From NCBI GenBank assembly GCA_045613685.1, contig JAZLBL010000009.1, forward strand, positions 15,136-79,135: DNA of 64,000 nt. The letters run 5' to 3'. Below the pieces are notes generated by a model, which ran no database searches, was not told where the DNA came from, and saw only the letters and a program-made list of their open reading frames with translations. Source of the DNA: Fimenecus sp045613685 (GTDB taxonomy: Bacteria > Bacillota > Clostridia > Oscillospirales > Acutalibacteraceae). The position numbers and the translations under genes were made by a program. Position 1 is the first letter of the stretch; each line of letters opens with the position of its first letter. This document shows, in pieces, positions 41,205-50,450 of the stretch.

Positions 41205-41322
41205 GATAACTTGACAATATTAAATACAAAACAAAAAATATAGGCAAGATAAGTATGTAGCGTGTTACATAAAATATCTGTTGCATATTAACCTTGTCAA
41301 TATTGACAAGGTTTTTATTTTT
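41205..41322 (+). promoter_or_regulatory. Candidate riboswitch: antiterminator/terminator leader of the NCS2 permease
   Basis: The leader can form two exclusive structures. One is a closing stem P1: TTGACAA (41211-41217) with TTGTCAA (41294-41300), plus TTAA (41220-41223) with TTAA (41288-41291). P1 encloses an A-rich strand and a long hairpin (GCAA-GATA-TATGTA at 41244-41259 pairing with TACATA-TATC-TTGC at 41266-41284). The other is a terminator (41290-41313 then T-run) that uses the same 3' strand. It does not match the purine, PRPP, preQ1, THF or PyrR-type leaders I know. Confidence 0.6.
41290..41322 (+). terminator. Regulated terminator before the NCS2 permease
   Basis: AACCTTGTCA-atat-TGACAAGGTT followed by TTTATTTTT, ending about 35 bp before the permease start codon; it competes with the upstream P1 pairing. 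Confidence 0.85.
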
Positions 41323-41356
41323 GTTGTCGGGTAAAAAAATAGGAGGAGTTGTTTTT

Positions 41357-42772
41357 ATGAAACTCATTTATGATGTCAGCGACCGCCCAGGTTTAAGTAA
41401 AACCTTGCTTTTTGCTTTCCAACAGATGATTGCAATTATGGCGGCAACTTTACTCGTTCCAATGCTTATGTCAGGTTTTGCTATGAGCAATGGTAACACA
41501 CTTTATTTTGACCCTGCAGCAGCACTTTTCGGTGCAGGTATCGGTACACTTTTCTACACATTTGCTACAAAGCGCAAGAGCCCTGTTTTCCTTGGTTCTT
41601 CTTTCACATTCCTTGGCGCTTATGCAGCAATTATTGGCATGAACTACGGCTACTGGGGTGTTATTATCGGTATCACTCTTGCAGGTCTTGTTTATGTTGT
41701 TCTTGCAGCAATTATTAAACTTGCTGGCTCAGGTTGGGTTAACAAACTTATGCCTCCTGTAATTGCTGGTCCTATTGTTACTATTATCGGTCTTTCACTT
41801 TCAAGTACAGCTACTGGTTGGATGTCAACTAACGGTGGCCCTGATTACAACCTTGTAACAATTCTCGTTGGTGCAATTACATTCTTTGCTATTGTTATTG
41901 TATCTGTTAAGGGTTCAAAAAATCTTCGCCTTATTCCTTTCATTATCGGTGTTGGCGCAGGTTATATTTTCGCTCTTATTCTCACTCTTATCGGCAACGC
42001 TGCTGATATTGCTGCTCTTCAGATTTTGAGCTTTGACTCATTCAAAGCAGCATTTGACCCATTCACAATTCAGTCAATCGTTGATTATCCTAAGTTCACA
42101 TTCCTTCAGGCTATGACAGATAAGGTTGATGGTATTCTTCCTATTGACGCTGCAGCTATTGGTAACATTGCTATCACATTCGTTCCAATCGCTATTGTTG
42201 AACTTGCTCAGCACATTGCTGACCATAAGAACCTTGGTACTCTCATTGGCAAAGACCTTATTAAAGACCCAGGTCTTGACAGAACACTTATCGGTGACGG
42301 TGTTGGTTCAATCATCGGTGGTTTCTTCGGTGGTGCTGCTAATACAACATACGGTGAATCAATCGGTTGTGTTGCTATCACAAAGAATGCTTCAGTTATT
42401 TCAATCGTTACAGCAGGTTTCGGTTGTATGATTCTTTCATTCTTCACACCATTCGTTGCTCTTATCAACTCAATTCCTAAATGCGTAATGGGTGGCGCTT
42501 GCGTTGCTCTTTATGGTCTTATTGCAGTTTCAGGTCTTTCAATGCTCAAAGATGTTGACCTTGGAAAGAGCAAGAATCTCTATATTGTAAGTGCAATTCT
42601 TGTTATCGGTATCGGTGGTCTTTCACTTAACTTTGGTTTCAACCCAATTACAAATGGACCACTTGTTCAGGTTACAGCTCTTGCAACTGCTCTTATCTTC
42701 GGTATCATTACTAACGTTATCGTTAGCACAGGTAAAGATAGAAGCGAAGAAGACGAAGCTGACGCTGAATAA
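41357..42772 (+). CDS. Uracil/xanthine permease, NCS2 family
   Basis: A 471-residue nucleobase:cation symporter with about fourteen membrane helices. FVPIAIVELAQHIADHKNLG holds the substrate-binding Glu/His region, and GDGVGSIIGGFFGGAANTTYGESIG the second conserved Glu, both typical of UraA-like and xanthine/uracil permeases. The ATG at 41357 follows AGGAGGAG; the frame is open upstream to 41294 but that is the terminator leader. Substrate (uracil, xanthine or another base) is not decided by sequence alone. Confidence 0.93.
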   Translation: MKLIYDVSDRPGLSKTLLFAFQQMIAIMAATLLVPMLMSGFAMSNGNTLYFDPAAALFGAGIGTLFYTFATKRKSPVFLGSSFTFLGAYAAIIGMNYGYWGVIIGITLAGLVYVVLAAIIKLAGSGWVNKLMPPVIAGPIVTIIGLSLSSTATGWMSTNGGPDYNLVTILVGAITFFAIVIVSVKGSKNLRLIPFIIGVGAGYIFALILTLIGNAADIAALQILSFDSFKAAFDPFTIQSIVDYPKFTFLQAMTDKVDGILPIDAAAIGNIAITFVPIAIVELAQHIADHKNLGTLIGKDLIKDPGLDRTLIGDGVGSIIGGFFGGAANTTYGESIGCVAITKNASVISIVTAGFGCMILSFFTPFVALINSIPKCVMGGACVALYGLIAVSGLSMLKDVDLGKSKNLYIVSAILVIGIGGLSLNFGFNPITNGPLVQVTALATALIFGIITNVIVSTGKDRSEEDEADAE

Positions 42773-42790
42773 TCAGTCTTAAATAATTAG

Positions 42791-42819
42791 TCCCCGTAGT
42801 ACAAACTACGGGGATTTTT
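42791..42819 (+). terminator. NCS2 permease terminator
   Basis: TCCCCGTAGT-acaa-ACTACGGGGA followed by five T. Confidence 0.88.
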
Positions 42820-42828
42820 CATACCTAA

Positions 42829-42857
42829 TTGACATAAGATTCATTTTTTATTATAAT
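42829..42857 (+). promoter_or_regulatory. Promoter of the nucleotidyltransferase/S26 pair
   Basis: Perfect TTGACA (42829-42834), 17 bp, perfect TATAAT (42852-42857). Confidence 0.8.
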
Positions 42858-42890
42858 ATAGTTTAGATTTTAAGAAAGGAAGAAACACAA

Positions 42891-44129
42891 ATGAGCATCA
42901 GTCTTGAAAATAGAGTTTTATTATCTCTCATTGCTAAAACATCCTTCAATAAAGATGTAAATTTCTTAATAGATAATGAAACAATAGAAGATGTTGATTG
43001 GAATGTTATTTATTCTGAAAGTATTCATCAGACTGTTGTGTTATTTGTTTCAAATGCTATTTCCCCTTATATTCACCTTATACCAAAAGAAGTTTTGGGT
43101 AAATGGCTTGCTTCAAGTGGTAAAACATACACTAAAAACTCAATTGCTTTTAATAATCAAAATAAAGTTGTTGATTTTCTCAACAATAACAATTACAAAT
43201 ATGTAATATTAAAAGGTCCTGTTTCTTCATCATATTATGAAAACCCTGATATGAGAATGTTGGGTGATGTGGATATTTTAATTGAAAAAGATAAGACTGT
43301 TGAAATTGTAGAAAAACTTCAAAACAAATTTGGTCTTATAAAGCATAGTGACATTGAGCATTACTGCCACATTTCAATGCATAGCAAAGATATGATGGTT
43401 GAGGCACATTTCGAAATACCTGGAATCCCAGATGGGAATAAAGGTGAATATACAAAAAAAATTGTAAAAAACATTCTCATTGATGCAAAAGAGATGGAAT
43501 TTCAGTCATCAAAATTTTCTGTGCCAAATGACCTTTTTCACGGAATTATTATTCTTTTGCATATGCTACACCATATGACGGGCGAAGGTTTAGGACTTCG
43601 TCATTTATGCGACTGGGGTGCGTTCGTCAATAAAACCTCTGAAATGGCTTTTTGGGATACTGAAATGATACCATATCTTAAAAAGGTGGGACTTTATACA
43701 TATACAAGCATCATAACTTCAGTATGCAAAAAATATTTTGGTATTGATACTCCTCAAGGCCTATTTGTTGCAGATGATGATATCTGTGAAGAAATTATGA
43801 TTGATATTTTACAAAGCGGAAATTTGGGTAAAAAAGATGAGCAATACACAAAAAGTGCTTTGCTTATTTCTCAAAGTAGTAACGTAAAAGAAAACAAATC
43901 TAATTTTACGATTCTTTTTGAAAAACTAGATTCTGCTGTCAAATCACACTGGCCTTGGCTTGAAAAATGGAAAATCTTTTTACCGGTAGCATATATTTAT
44001 TTTGCTCTCAAATATAATATTAAGGTTTTGTTAGGAAAGCGTCCTGCAATTAGTTCTCTTATTCCTGATGCAAGCCGCAGAAGAGAAGTTTATGATAAAT
44101 TAAAAATTTTTGAGGATACAAAACAATGA
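42891..44129 (+). CDS. NTP_transf_5-type nucleotidyltransferase family protein
   Basis: A 412-residue protein of the uncharacterised nucleotidyltransferase family (PF14907 type). KYVILKGPVSSSYY followed by MRMLGDVDILIEKDK (Asp126 and Asp128) forms the nucleotidyltransferase active-site pattern, and HMLHHMTGEGLGLRHLCDWG is the second family block. The C-terminal third is helical. Substrate is unknown; relatives are encoded with S24/S26 peptidases in surface-polysaccharide or modified-peptide clusters. Its stop overlaps the next start (ATGA). Confidence 0.87.
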   Translation: MSISLENRVLLSLIAKTSFNKDVNFLIDNETIEDVDWNVIYSESIHQTVVLFVSNAISPYIHLIPKEVLGKWLASSGKTYTKNSIAFNNQNKVVDFLNNNNYKYVILKGPVSSSYYENPDMRMLGDVDILIEKDKTVEIVEKLQNKFGLIKHSDIEHYCHISMHSKDMMVEAHFEIPGIPDGNKGEYTKKIVKNILIDAKEMEFQSSKFSVPNDLFHGIIILLHMLHHMTGEGLGLRHLCDWGAFVNKTSEMAFWDTEMIPYLKKVGLYTYTSIITSVCKKYFGIDTPQGLFVADDDICEEIMIDILQSGNLGKKDEQYTKSALLISQSSNVKENKSNFTILFEKLDSAVKSHWPWLEKWKIFLPVAYIYFALKYNIKVLLGKRPAISSLIPDASRRREVYDKLKIFEDTKQ

Positions 44130-44584
44130 GCGAAAATATAAAAAAAGTTTCACTTAAAGATATATATCCAATTATACAAGAACAGCTTGATAACAACGGA
44201 ACGGTTGAATTACCCATCACTGGAACAAGTATGTTTCCCTTGCTTATTCAAGGTCGCGACTCAGTCGTAATTGCAAAATGTGATACCGCCAAAAAGGGTG
44301 ATATTATTTTTTATCGTCGTGATGATGGGCATTTTGTTCTGCATCGCATAATTGGAAAAGATGAGAACGGATATATTCTTTGTGGCGATAATCAAGTTTT
44401 AAAAGAATATGGGATTTGTAACAAGCATATTATTGGCATTGTAAAATACATCAACAGAAAACGTAAGAATTTTTCTGTTGAAAAGATTTCATATAAAATT
44501 TGCTCCCATCTATGGATTATCCTTTTGCCAATAAGAAACATAATTTTATTCCCGATAAGAAGAATTAAAAAGTTTTACAAATAA
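44126..44584 (+). CDS. S26 signal-peptidase-like (S24/S26) protein
   Basis: A 152-residue protein with the serine-peptidase box ITGTSMFP (nucleophile Ser35) and KKGDIIFYRR leading to VLHRIIG (His73), which is the Ser-His arrangement of SipW/ER-type signal peptidases rather than Ser-Lys. No N-terminal membrane anchor is seen; a hydrophobic stretch (WIILLPIRNIILFPI) near the C-terminus may bind the membrane. It is translationally coupled to the nucleotidyltransferase and ends in a strong terminator. Confidence 0.85.
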   Translation: MSENIKKVSLKDIYPIIQEQLDNNGTVELPITGTSMFPLLIQGRDSVVIAKCDTAKKGDIIFYRRDDGHFVLHRIIGKDENGYILCGDNQVLKEYGICNKHIIGIVKYINRKRKNFSVEKISYKICSHLWIILLPIRNIILFPIRRIKKFYK

Positions 44585-44620
44585 AAAGCCGTGTTTAGTT
44601 GTTACTAAACACGGCTTTTT
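44583..44620. terminator. Bidirectional terminator ending locus 2 and the S26 pair
   Basis: AAAAAGCCGTGTTTAG and CTAAACACGGCTTTTT form a 16-bp perfect stem with T-runs on both strands. Confidence 0.92.
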
Positions 44621-44621
44621 A

Positions 44622-45659
44622 TTAGAAATACATATTTAAAAATCTTTCAAGACAATACATTTGCCATTTTTGATTTCCTGTAAACTTACTCATATCTAAA
44701 TCCTTTTTAAATTCTGGACGAGTTGGACCTTTCCAATTTGCAAAATAAGCATCAACTGGTCTTGGCATTGGCACTTTAAACGGAACAGAAATTTCAGGAT
44801 ATTTCTTTGCCATAAGCTCACGGATTAAATACTTTGGTTCGCCATTGCGAACTCTTTTTAAATCGAGCTCATCTGCCATTTTAAGCTTTGCATATGGGTC
44901 ATAATAAGGCATACCCGCAACCTTAAATGCATTCAGATACGAACTTGATGACTCGATAGAAAAAACATCATCCATAAATGTTAAAAAGTCTATATTGTTA
45001 CCTTGACGATATCGTTCAAAGAGATATTCCGTATCAACAGGTTCAACTAGAACATCTGCGGGATTAGTAAATGTATAACGCTCAACGAACTCATCAAATG
45101 TCCAGTCCTTAGCAAGAAGGCCATCCATACCACCAAAAATCAAATCACTACTCTCGCCTACGAACATTATTTCAATACCATCTTTTTTTGCTTGAAGTGC
45201 ACCTTGCAATATTTGAGGTTCAATAGAATGTACAGGTGCGCCTTTAGACTTCATGCAAGCATCTAAATGGGATTCTACTGTTTCCCAAGTGATATCAACA
45301 TAATGCAAATTTAAACCATAATACTTTGCATAATACTCTGCTCTTGCCAATTCTTCAGACTGATATTCACCACCTAAAAATCTAAATGTATAAGCATCAC
45401 TACCAGATAAATAAGATGCTACAATGGCAGAGTCCATACCGCCTGAAAGTAAAATTCCCTTCTTTTTACCCTCAAACTGTTTCATCTGCTCTGCGATATT
45501 TTCACCAATTTCGTCAGCTGTCTTAACTAAAATTCTTTCGCTATCAGCAAGTGGCACAATATTCTCATGTATCAAGCCTTCTTTAAAATTCTTATTTGTG
45601 TCCTCAATATAGCGAAAAGCCATATAAGAACTCATACAATAATTCTTGTCAATGCTCAT
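44622..45659 (-). CDS. Asparagine-synthase-like PP-loop protein lacking the glutaminase domain (locus 2)
   Basis: A 345-residue protein matching only the C-terminal synthetase domain of AsnB. KKGILLSGGMDSAIVASYL (about residues 67-85) is the ATP-pyrophosphatase loop, and VGESSDLIFGGMDG is the second family motif. The usual N-terminal Cys2 glutaminase domain is absent. Start behind GAGAGGCG. In a polysaccharide locus with uronic acid synthesis, an amide- or amine-forming ligation on a sugar acid is plausible, with free ammonia or another amine as partner; this is inference. Confidence 0.85.
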   Translation of the reverse strand: MSIDKNYCMSSYMAFRYIEDTNKNFKEGLIHENIVPLADSERILVKTADEIGENIAEQMKQFEGKKKGILLSGGMDSAIVASYLSGSDAYTFRFLGGEYQSEELARAEYYAKYYGLNLHYVDITWETVESHLDACMKSKGAPVHSIEPQILQGALQAKKDGIEIMFVGESSDLIFGGMDGLLAKDWTFDEFVERYTFTNPADVLVEPVDTEYLFERYRQGNNIDFLTFMDDVFSIESSSSYLNAFKVAGMPYYDPYAKLKMADELDLKRVRNGEPKYLIRELMAKKYPEISVPFKVPMPRPVDAYFANWKGPTRPEFKKDLDMSKFTGNQKWQMYCLERFLNMYF

Positions 45660-45688
45660 AAAATTCGCCTCTCTGATTTTATAATCAA

Positions 45689-46123
45689 TTATTTAACATC
45701 ATGCAACTCATCTTTGCGAATTGCTTGCAATGCTTGTGTAATCTTTGTAGAAGAAATGCCCTTAGTATATGGGAAATATATTATTTTTATTCCTTCTTTT
45801 GCAAAGTCTTTTTCATATTGTTGCCACTTTTCTGTTCCGTACCAATCGTCACCAACAAACAAAACTGATGCGCCAAGTTTTTTGCATGCAGCTAATTTAT
45901 CCATATCATACTGTGGCACTGCTGCATCAACATATTTGCAGCTTCTTACAAGTTCTATACGGTCTTCAAAAGGAATCATTGATTTTTTACCCTTGTAGCT
46001 TACAAGTTCATCAACCGTAACGCCTACAACAAGCTTATCACACAATCCCTTTGCATTTTTAAATAAATTTAAATGGCCTACGTGAAACAAATCATAAACA
46101 CCTGTAGTATATCCGATTATCAT
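45689..46123 (-). CDS. TagD-like cytidylyltransferase (locus 2)
   Basis: A 144-residue nucleotidyltransferase: GYTTGVYDLFHVGHLNLF carries the HxGH motif and TKGISSTKI the end motif, as in glycerol-3-phosphate cytidylyltransferase. It should activate a polyol or amino-alcohol phosphate as CDP derivative. The start at 46123 is used because GAGG lies eight bases upstream. With LicD in the same operon, it probably makes the donor for a phosphodiester side group. Confidence 0.92.
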   Translation of the reverse strand: MIIGYTTGVYDLFHVGHLNLFKNAKGLCDKLVVGVTVDELVSYKGKKSMIPFEDRIELVRSCKYVDAAVPQYDMDKLAACKKLGASVLFVGDDWYGTEKWQQYEKDFAKEGIKIIYFPYTKGISSTKITQALQAIRKDELHDVK

Positions 46124-46144
46124 TTTAAACACCTCATTTAATAA

Positions 46145-47356
46145 TTATCTACCTTGTATTTTTTCTCTCATACGCTTTTTGTATAAAAGTTTTCTCTTAA
46201 CTCGTTTACCGATTTTCTCATAAACTGCTCGGCAGAACTGTTTGGTCGACATTTTTTTCCAAACTCTTTTCCACTCGTTTTCAAGCAATTCTGCTTCGAC
46301 ATCAACATTATCCCACTCTGGATAGAAGTACATTTCTTCAACGTGAGAGAAAATACCACGGTCTACATCATACAAATCTTTTTCTAACAAATTACGTGTT
46401 TCATATGGGTCAAAAACTACATCATACAGCTCTTTTTTCTTACCCTCATTTGAATAAATAAATTTGTAATTGTTATGTACAATTGCAAGTTTTCTATGAA
46501 GCTGAGCGTAATAAGCAGAATCAATATAAACAAATTCACGTTTAGGAATTTCTCTCTCAAAAATAATATTATATAAATCAATATTACAAGTCGGATAATC
46601 AATAACCTCTGAATTTTCTAAACGAGGTGTAATAAGTGGTATTGCAGTTGCTTGCTCATATACATCAAATCCATATGCAAGTTTACCATGCACGCCATTC
46701 ATATTACCATGGTCAGCAGTAATAAAAATGCAATCATCATCATAATGCTCTCTAACCATGCCAACAAACCAGTCAAAAAGGTCCATATCTGTGCCATAAC
46801 CAGTTCTTCCGTTGAAAACATGTGGCAAGTGTATCCATGTAAAAGTATTCTGAGGTAATGCAGCAATCTCTTTTATGCAATTTTCAAGTTTTTCACATGT
46901 TTCTTTTTCAACTTGAGGATTAGCAATTATTTTTTGGCCTGTAACTGCATGAACACCTGTAGGTTGTTTAATACGGTCCAGCAAGTGAAAAACAGTATCG
47001 TCACTATAACACTCTGTGTAAGATTTTGCAGATTTAACGAGAGATTTATCCCAAATAATGTGGCACTCATATCCCAACTTTTCTGCCTTGTGGAATAAAG
47101 TTTCTCCTCTAAAAATTTCGTCCTCAGACAATCTTCTATATGTTTGAATATTTGTTTCCATTGCATACAATCCTGTAAACATTCCAAACCATGACATAGC
47201 TGAAGATGGTGATGAAGCATAATGGCGGTTAAATATTGTACCCTTTGCTGCCAACTCATCTATGTTGGGTGTCTTCCAATATTTATTGCCATATGTTGGA
47301 AGGTAAAATTTACCCATTGCATCTTTAGATATCAGAATTATTTTTTTGTGTTCCAT
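46145..47356 (-). CDS. Sulfatase/alkaline-phosphatase-fold protein (locus 2)
   Basis: A 403-residue protein of the sulfatase fold. TPNIDELAAKGTIFNRHYAS, FITADHGNMNGVHGK (metal Asp and His) and DPYETRNLLEKD are family motifs. Two key features differ from true sulfatases: the N-terminal metal pair DD reads KD, and the CxPSR-type formylglycine box reads SSPSSA, lacking Cys and Arg. No signal peptide is seen. It may be a phospho- or phosphodiester-transferring relative acting inside the cell. Confidence 0.82.
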   Translation of the reverse strand: MEHKKIILISKDAMGKFYLPTYGNKYWKTPNIDELAAKGTIFNRHYASSPSSAMSWFGMFTGLYAMETNIQTYRRLSEDEIFRGETLFHKAEKLGYECHIIWDKSLVKSAKSYTECYSDDTVFHLLDRIKQPTGVHAVTGQKIIANPQVEKETCEKLENCIKEIAALPQNTFTWIHLPHVFNGRTGYGTDMDLFDWFVGMVREHYDDDCIFITADHGNMNGVHGKLAYGFDVYEQATAIPLITPRLENSEVIDYPTCNIDLYNIIFEREIPKREFVYIDSAYYAQLHRKLAIVHNNYKFIYSNEGKKKELYDVVFDPYETRNLLEKDLYDVDRGIFSHVEEMYFYPEWDNVDVEAELLENEWKRVWKKMSTKQFCRAVYEKIGKRVKRKLLYKKRMREKIQGR

Positions 47357-47378
47357 ATATTTTTCTTCCTTTGCTTGA

Positions 47379-48932
47379 TTATTTTGATAAATTACTTTTT
47401 TTCAATAATTTTGATGTAATTGCCTTTATTATGTTTAAAAACATATTTTTTTCTTCTTTATTTAATCCAAACATTAACATTGTAACGACAAATGTGCCAC
47501 CCATAATACATGCTTGTACAACAAGTGAGAACCAACTATAACCTATCCAAAAATATTCAATTACATATCCAAATACAACAGTAAGGGTTAACGCCCAAAT
47601 AATACCTGAAAATGTATCTTTTAAATATTTAAATATATGTAAATCAAATAGCTTTTTAAAATAAATAAGACGAACTATAGTATAAACTATAATCAATCCT
47701 AAACCAGTAGCAATAGCAGCACCATACATTTTCCACCAACCTACAAACACAATTGTAAGAACAACGTTTACAAGTGCACCTACCAAATATGCATATGACA
47801 AGAACTGATGTTTGTTAAACGCACGACAAACCGTCTCTCCTATTGAAAGAATGCTTGGTAATAATGAGGTTGCTCCAAGAACAACAAATATTCCATAAGC
47901 GCCTAAATAGTCCTCACCTATCCACAAAAATATAAATTCCTTACCAAGAACCAAAACGCCTGAAAACAACAGTCCGTAAACCATTAAAACAAGTCTACCT
48001 GCTTTAGTCATAAATCCTTGAACTTCTTTTTCACCCCCGTCAGTAACAGCAAAGCGTGTTGCCCTTGGAAGTAAAACGTCACGTACCGATACAGATACAT
48101 TTTCAACTATATTATGCAAGTTCATAGCTACGCTATATACTGCAACAACGGCTGTACCCATCATTGCTCCTAATATGAGCTTATCAACTGTCCAATATAA
48201 TCTTGCTGCAATTGCCTGAATAAACAAAAATCCAGTAAAAACAAGCAATTCTTTGACTTCTGCAAAACGAATTTTACATTTCAAGAAGCTTACTGACTTT
48301 TTTGCATAAAAATTATATGCTAAAAATCCAACAACCTCAAACGCAAATAGCACCGCAGTATATCCCACACTATCTGCGCCTATCATAATTACAGCAATAC
48401 ATACCACTTTACCAAAAATGGTCTTAGCAATTCTAATAACTCTTGGAATAATAAACTTTTCTATACCAGAAAGTGCACCAATATAAATTTGACTATAAAC
48501 AGATAAAGCAGTCGTTCCTAAAACAAATAAAAACAGAATGTGTGCTTTTTCAAGTTCCTCTGCAGTAAATGAAGCCTTATATGTAACATCTATTAAGAAA
48601 TACATTACTGAACCAATAGCTAACACTATGCCGGCAAGAACTTGATATATTCTACGAGCGGTATAAAGGAACTCATCACGGCGTTTTAAATCACCTTCAG
48701 ATTGATATTTAGCTGTAAATCGTACAATTACTGAACTAAAGCCTAAGTCTAATATAGCTAAATTGTTAACAAATGAGCCAATAGATTCATACAACCCATA
48801 TTCACTTTGACCTAACTTCTGTATAATTATAGGATTAAGTAATAAGGATGAAACTAGTCCTATTGCAATTGCAATGTAATTCAGTATCAGTCCAAGTTTA
48901 AATTCATTTAACGGTTTTTTAGCCTTACTCAC
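47379..48932 (-). CDS. Wzx-type polysaccharide flippase (locus 2)
   Basis: A 517-residue protein with about fourteen membrane helices of the polysaccharide-exporter (MOP) family. FKLGLILNYIAIAIGLVSSLLLNPIIIQKLGQSEYGLYE is a typical N-terminus. The GTG start follows GGAGTG. It should flip the lipid-linked locus 2 repeat unit. Confidence 0.9.
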   Translation of the reverse strand: MSKAKKPLNEFKLGLILNYIAIAIGLVSSLLLNPIIIQKLGQSEYGLYESIGSFVNNLAILDLGFSSVIVRFTAKYQSEGDLKRRDEFLYTARRIYQVLAGIVLAIGSVMYFLIDVTYKASFTAEELEKAHILFLFVLGTTALSVYSQIYIGALSGIEKFIIPRVIRIAKTIFGKVVCIAVIMIGADSVGYTAVLFAFEVVGFLAYNFYAKKSVSFLKCKIRFAEVKELLVFTGFLFIQAIAARLYWTVDKLILGAMMGTAVVAVYSVAMNLHNIVENVSVSVRDVLLPRATRFAVTDGGEKEVQGFMTKAGRLVLMVYGLLFSGVLVLGKEFIFLWIGEDYLGAYGIFVVLGATSLLPSILSIGETVCRAFNKHQFLSYAYLVGALVNVVLTIVFVGWWKMYGAAIATGLGLIIVYTIVRLIYFKKLFDLHIFKYLKDTFSGIIWALTLTVVFGYVIEYFWIGYSWFSLVVQACIMGGTFVVTMLMFGLNKEEKNMFLNIIKAITSKLLKKSNLSK

Positions 48933-48974
48933 TCAATAAAACACTCCTGATAAAAAATATAAACTCAAATTACA

Positions 48975-50405
48975 TCATCGTCGTTCTTTATTCATAGAAT
49001 AAAACACTATAACCGCCAAACATAACAATCCTACATAAAAGGCTAATCCTCGTGAAATTGTAAGAACATCACGGCGTGGGAATGAGAAAAGAACAATAAA
49101 AGCTGCTACTTGAGCAAAAGTTCCCAAGTTACCTAAATCATCCCTGTTCTCATTTAAAAATTTTGCAATGATATAACCGATAACGACAAGCGCTATTATA
49201 CCAAACCAACCGAAATTATAGTATGCTTCAGCCGGAGCTGAGAAACCTGGTCCAAAGTTCATATCCAATGTTCGCATTAACCAGCCTGCCATACCTGCAT
49301 ATTTAACAGCAATATGTGTACCGCCAAAAATATTAGGGAATACACCAAGTAATCCAAAGAAATATGACTGACCATAATGATAATCAAATGCGTATGGTAT
49401 TAACTGCATCATTTTAACCATTGGGAACGCACTCCAGCCCAAATTCACCATTGTTTGTGTAGCAGATGCCACTACACCTTCAGATGCAACTGAATCTACA
49501 ATAGCAGAAACAGTTAAACCGCCAGTATTTCTCTGTTGACCAATAATAGGAACAATCAAAATAAACAAGAATCCTCCCAAAAACATAAGAACCGATGAGA
49601 GTCTTTTTTGGCTTTTTGATTTTACATTTTTATTTATTAACCAAAGTAAAACCATTAAATACGATATTGGCTCACTGCGATTGCCAACAGATAGATTCAT
49701 AATAATTATCGCAAGGGCAAGACACATAAAAAATCTGCGTACTGCTTTATTGTTTTTGTATGCTACTACCTGCATAAATAAAACATATGGAAAAAAGTAT
49801 CCAATCATATCAAAAAGTTTTGACCAACTAGTGCTACCAGAAATAGATGCAAATGCATCTGCATATCCAACCTCTTGGTAGGTACCAATAATCTGTGACC
49901 ACATTATTAGATAACAAACTCCGGTTATTGGAACTAAAAATAGCCCCAGATTTTTCATGCTTTGAGTATAATCGATAGGTGTTGCTAAACTACGCTTATA
50001 CTCCAATCTAGTTTGACGCTTTGTTTTATAGAAAGCCCACAATATACCATAATGCATACCGATAAAGCACAAAATAGTAAATAAGTAAGCTTTGTTAACA
50101 TCTCGCACAGGGTCTGATACATATAAATCTAATGTAGTCTGTGGCATGGCGTTAAATGCATGCAGAAAACTTTGTCCTAATAAAAGAACATAATAAGCAA
50201 CTTCATACATAAATATTAGCGACAAATATTTCCCAGTAATGGCTTTTAGCGAAATTGCACACCACGCTAAAACTGCTATTCCCATAAAACCGATTATTCT
50301 AATGTATTCTACCCCTGCGCCGTCATTTGTAATTGTTTTGGCAATAACTAAAAATGCAAATAACAATATCAATGTTACAATGCGAATACTACGATATTTT
50401 TTCAA
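48975..50405 (-). CDS. Wzy-like O-antigen polymerase (locus 2)
   Basis: A 476-residue protein with about eleven to twelve membrane helices and a large outer loop near residues 320-400 (containing SAFPMVKMMQLIPYAFDYHYGQSYFFGLLGVFP), consistent with an oligosaccharide polymerase of the Wzy/EpsG-like group. The TTG at 50405 is chosen for its AAGGAG seven bases upstream; a frame to 50435 lacks one. Function is inferred from topology and position. Confidence 0.78.
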   Translation of the reverse strand: MKKYRSIRIVTLILLFAFLVIAKTITNDGAGVEYIRIIGFMGIAVLAWCAISLKAITGKYLSLIFMYEVAYYVLLLGQSFLHAFNAMPQTTLDLYVSDPVRDVNKAYLFTILCFIGMHYGILWAFYKTKRQTRLEYKRSLATPIDYTQSMKNLGLFLVPITGVCYLIMWSQIIGTYQEVGYADAFASISGSTSWSKLFDMIGYFFPYVLFMQVVAYKNNKAVRRFFMCLALAIIIMNLSVGNRSEPISYLMVLLWLINKNVKSKSQKRLSSVLMFLGGFLFILIVPIIGQQRNTGGLTVSAIVDSVASEGVVASATQTMVNLGWSAFPMVKMMQLIPYAFDYHYGQSYFFGLLGVFPNIFGGTHIAVKYAGMAGWLMRTLDMNFGPGFSAPAEAYYNFGWFGIIALVVIGYIIAKFLNENRDDLGNLGTFAQVAAFIVLFSFPRRDVLTISRGLAFYVGLLCLAVIVFYSMNKERR

Positions 50406-50450
50406 ATCGGTTCTCCTTTCACAATAAACTTTCAATATAGAATATAATAA

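Noticed and set aside
41205..41289. Purine riboswitch before the NCS2 permease
   Set aside because: The three-way junction and loop-loop core of the purine class cannot be found; the fold is built differently.
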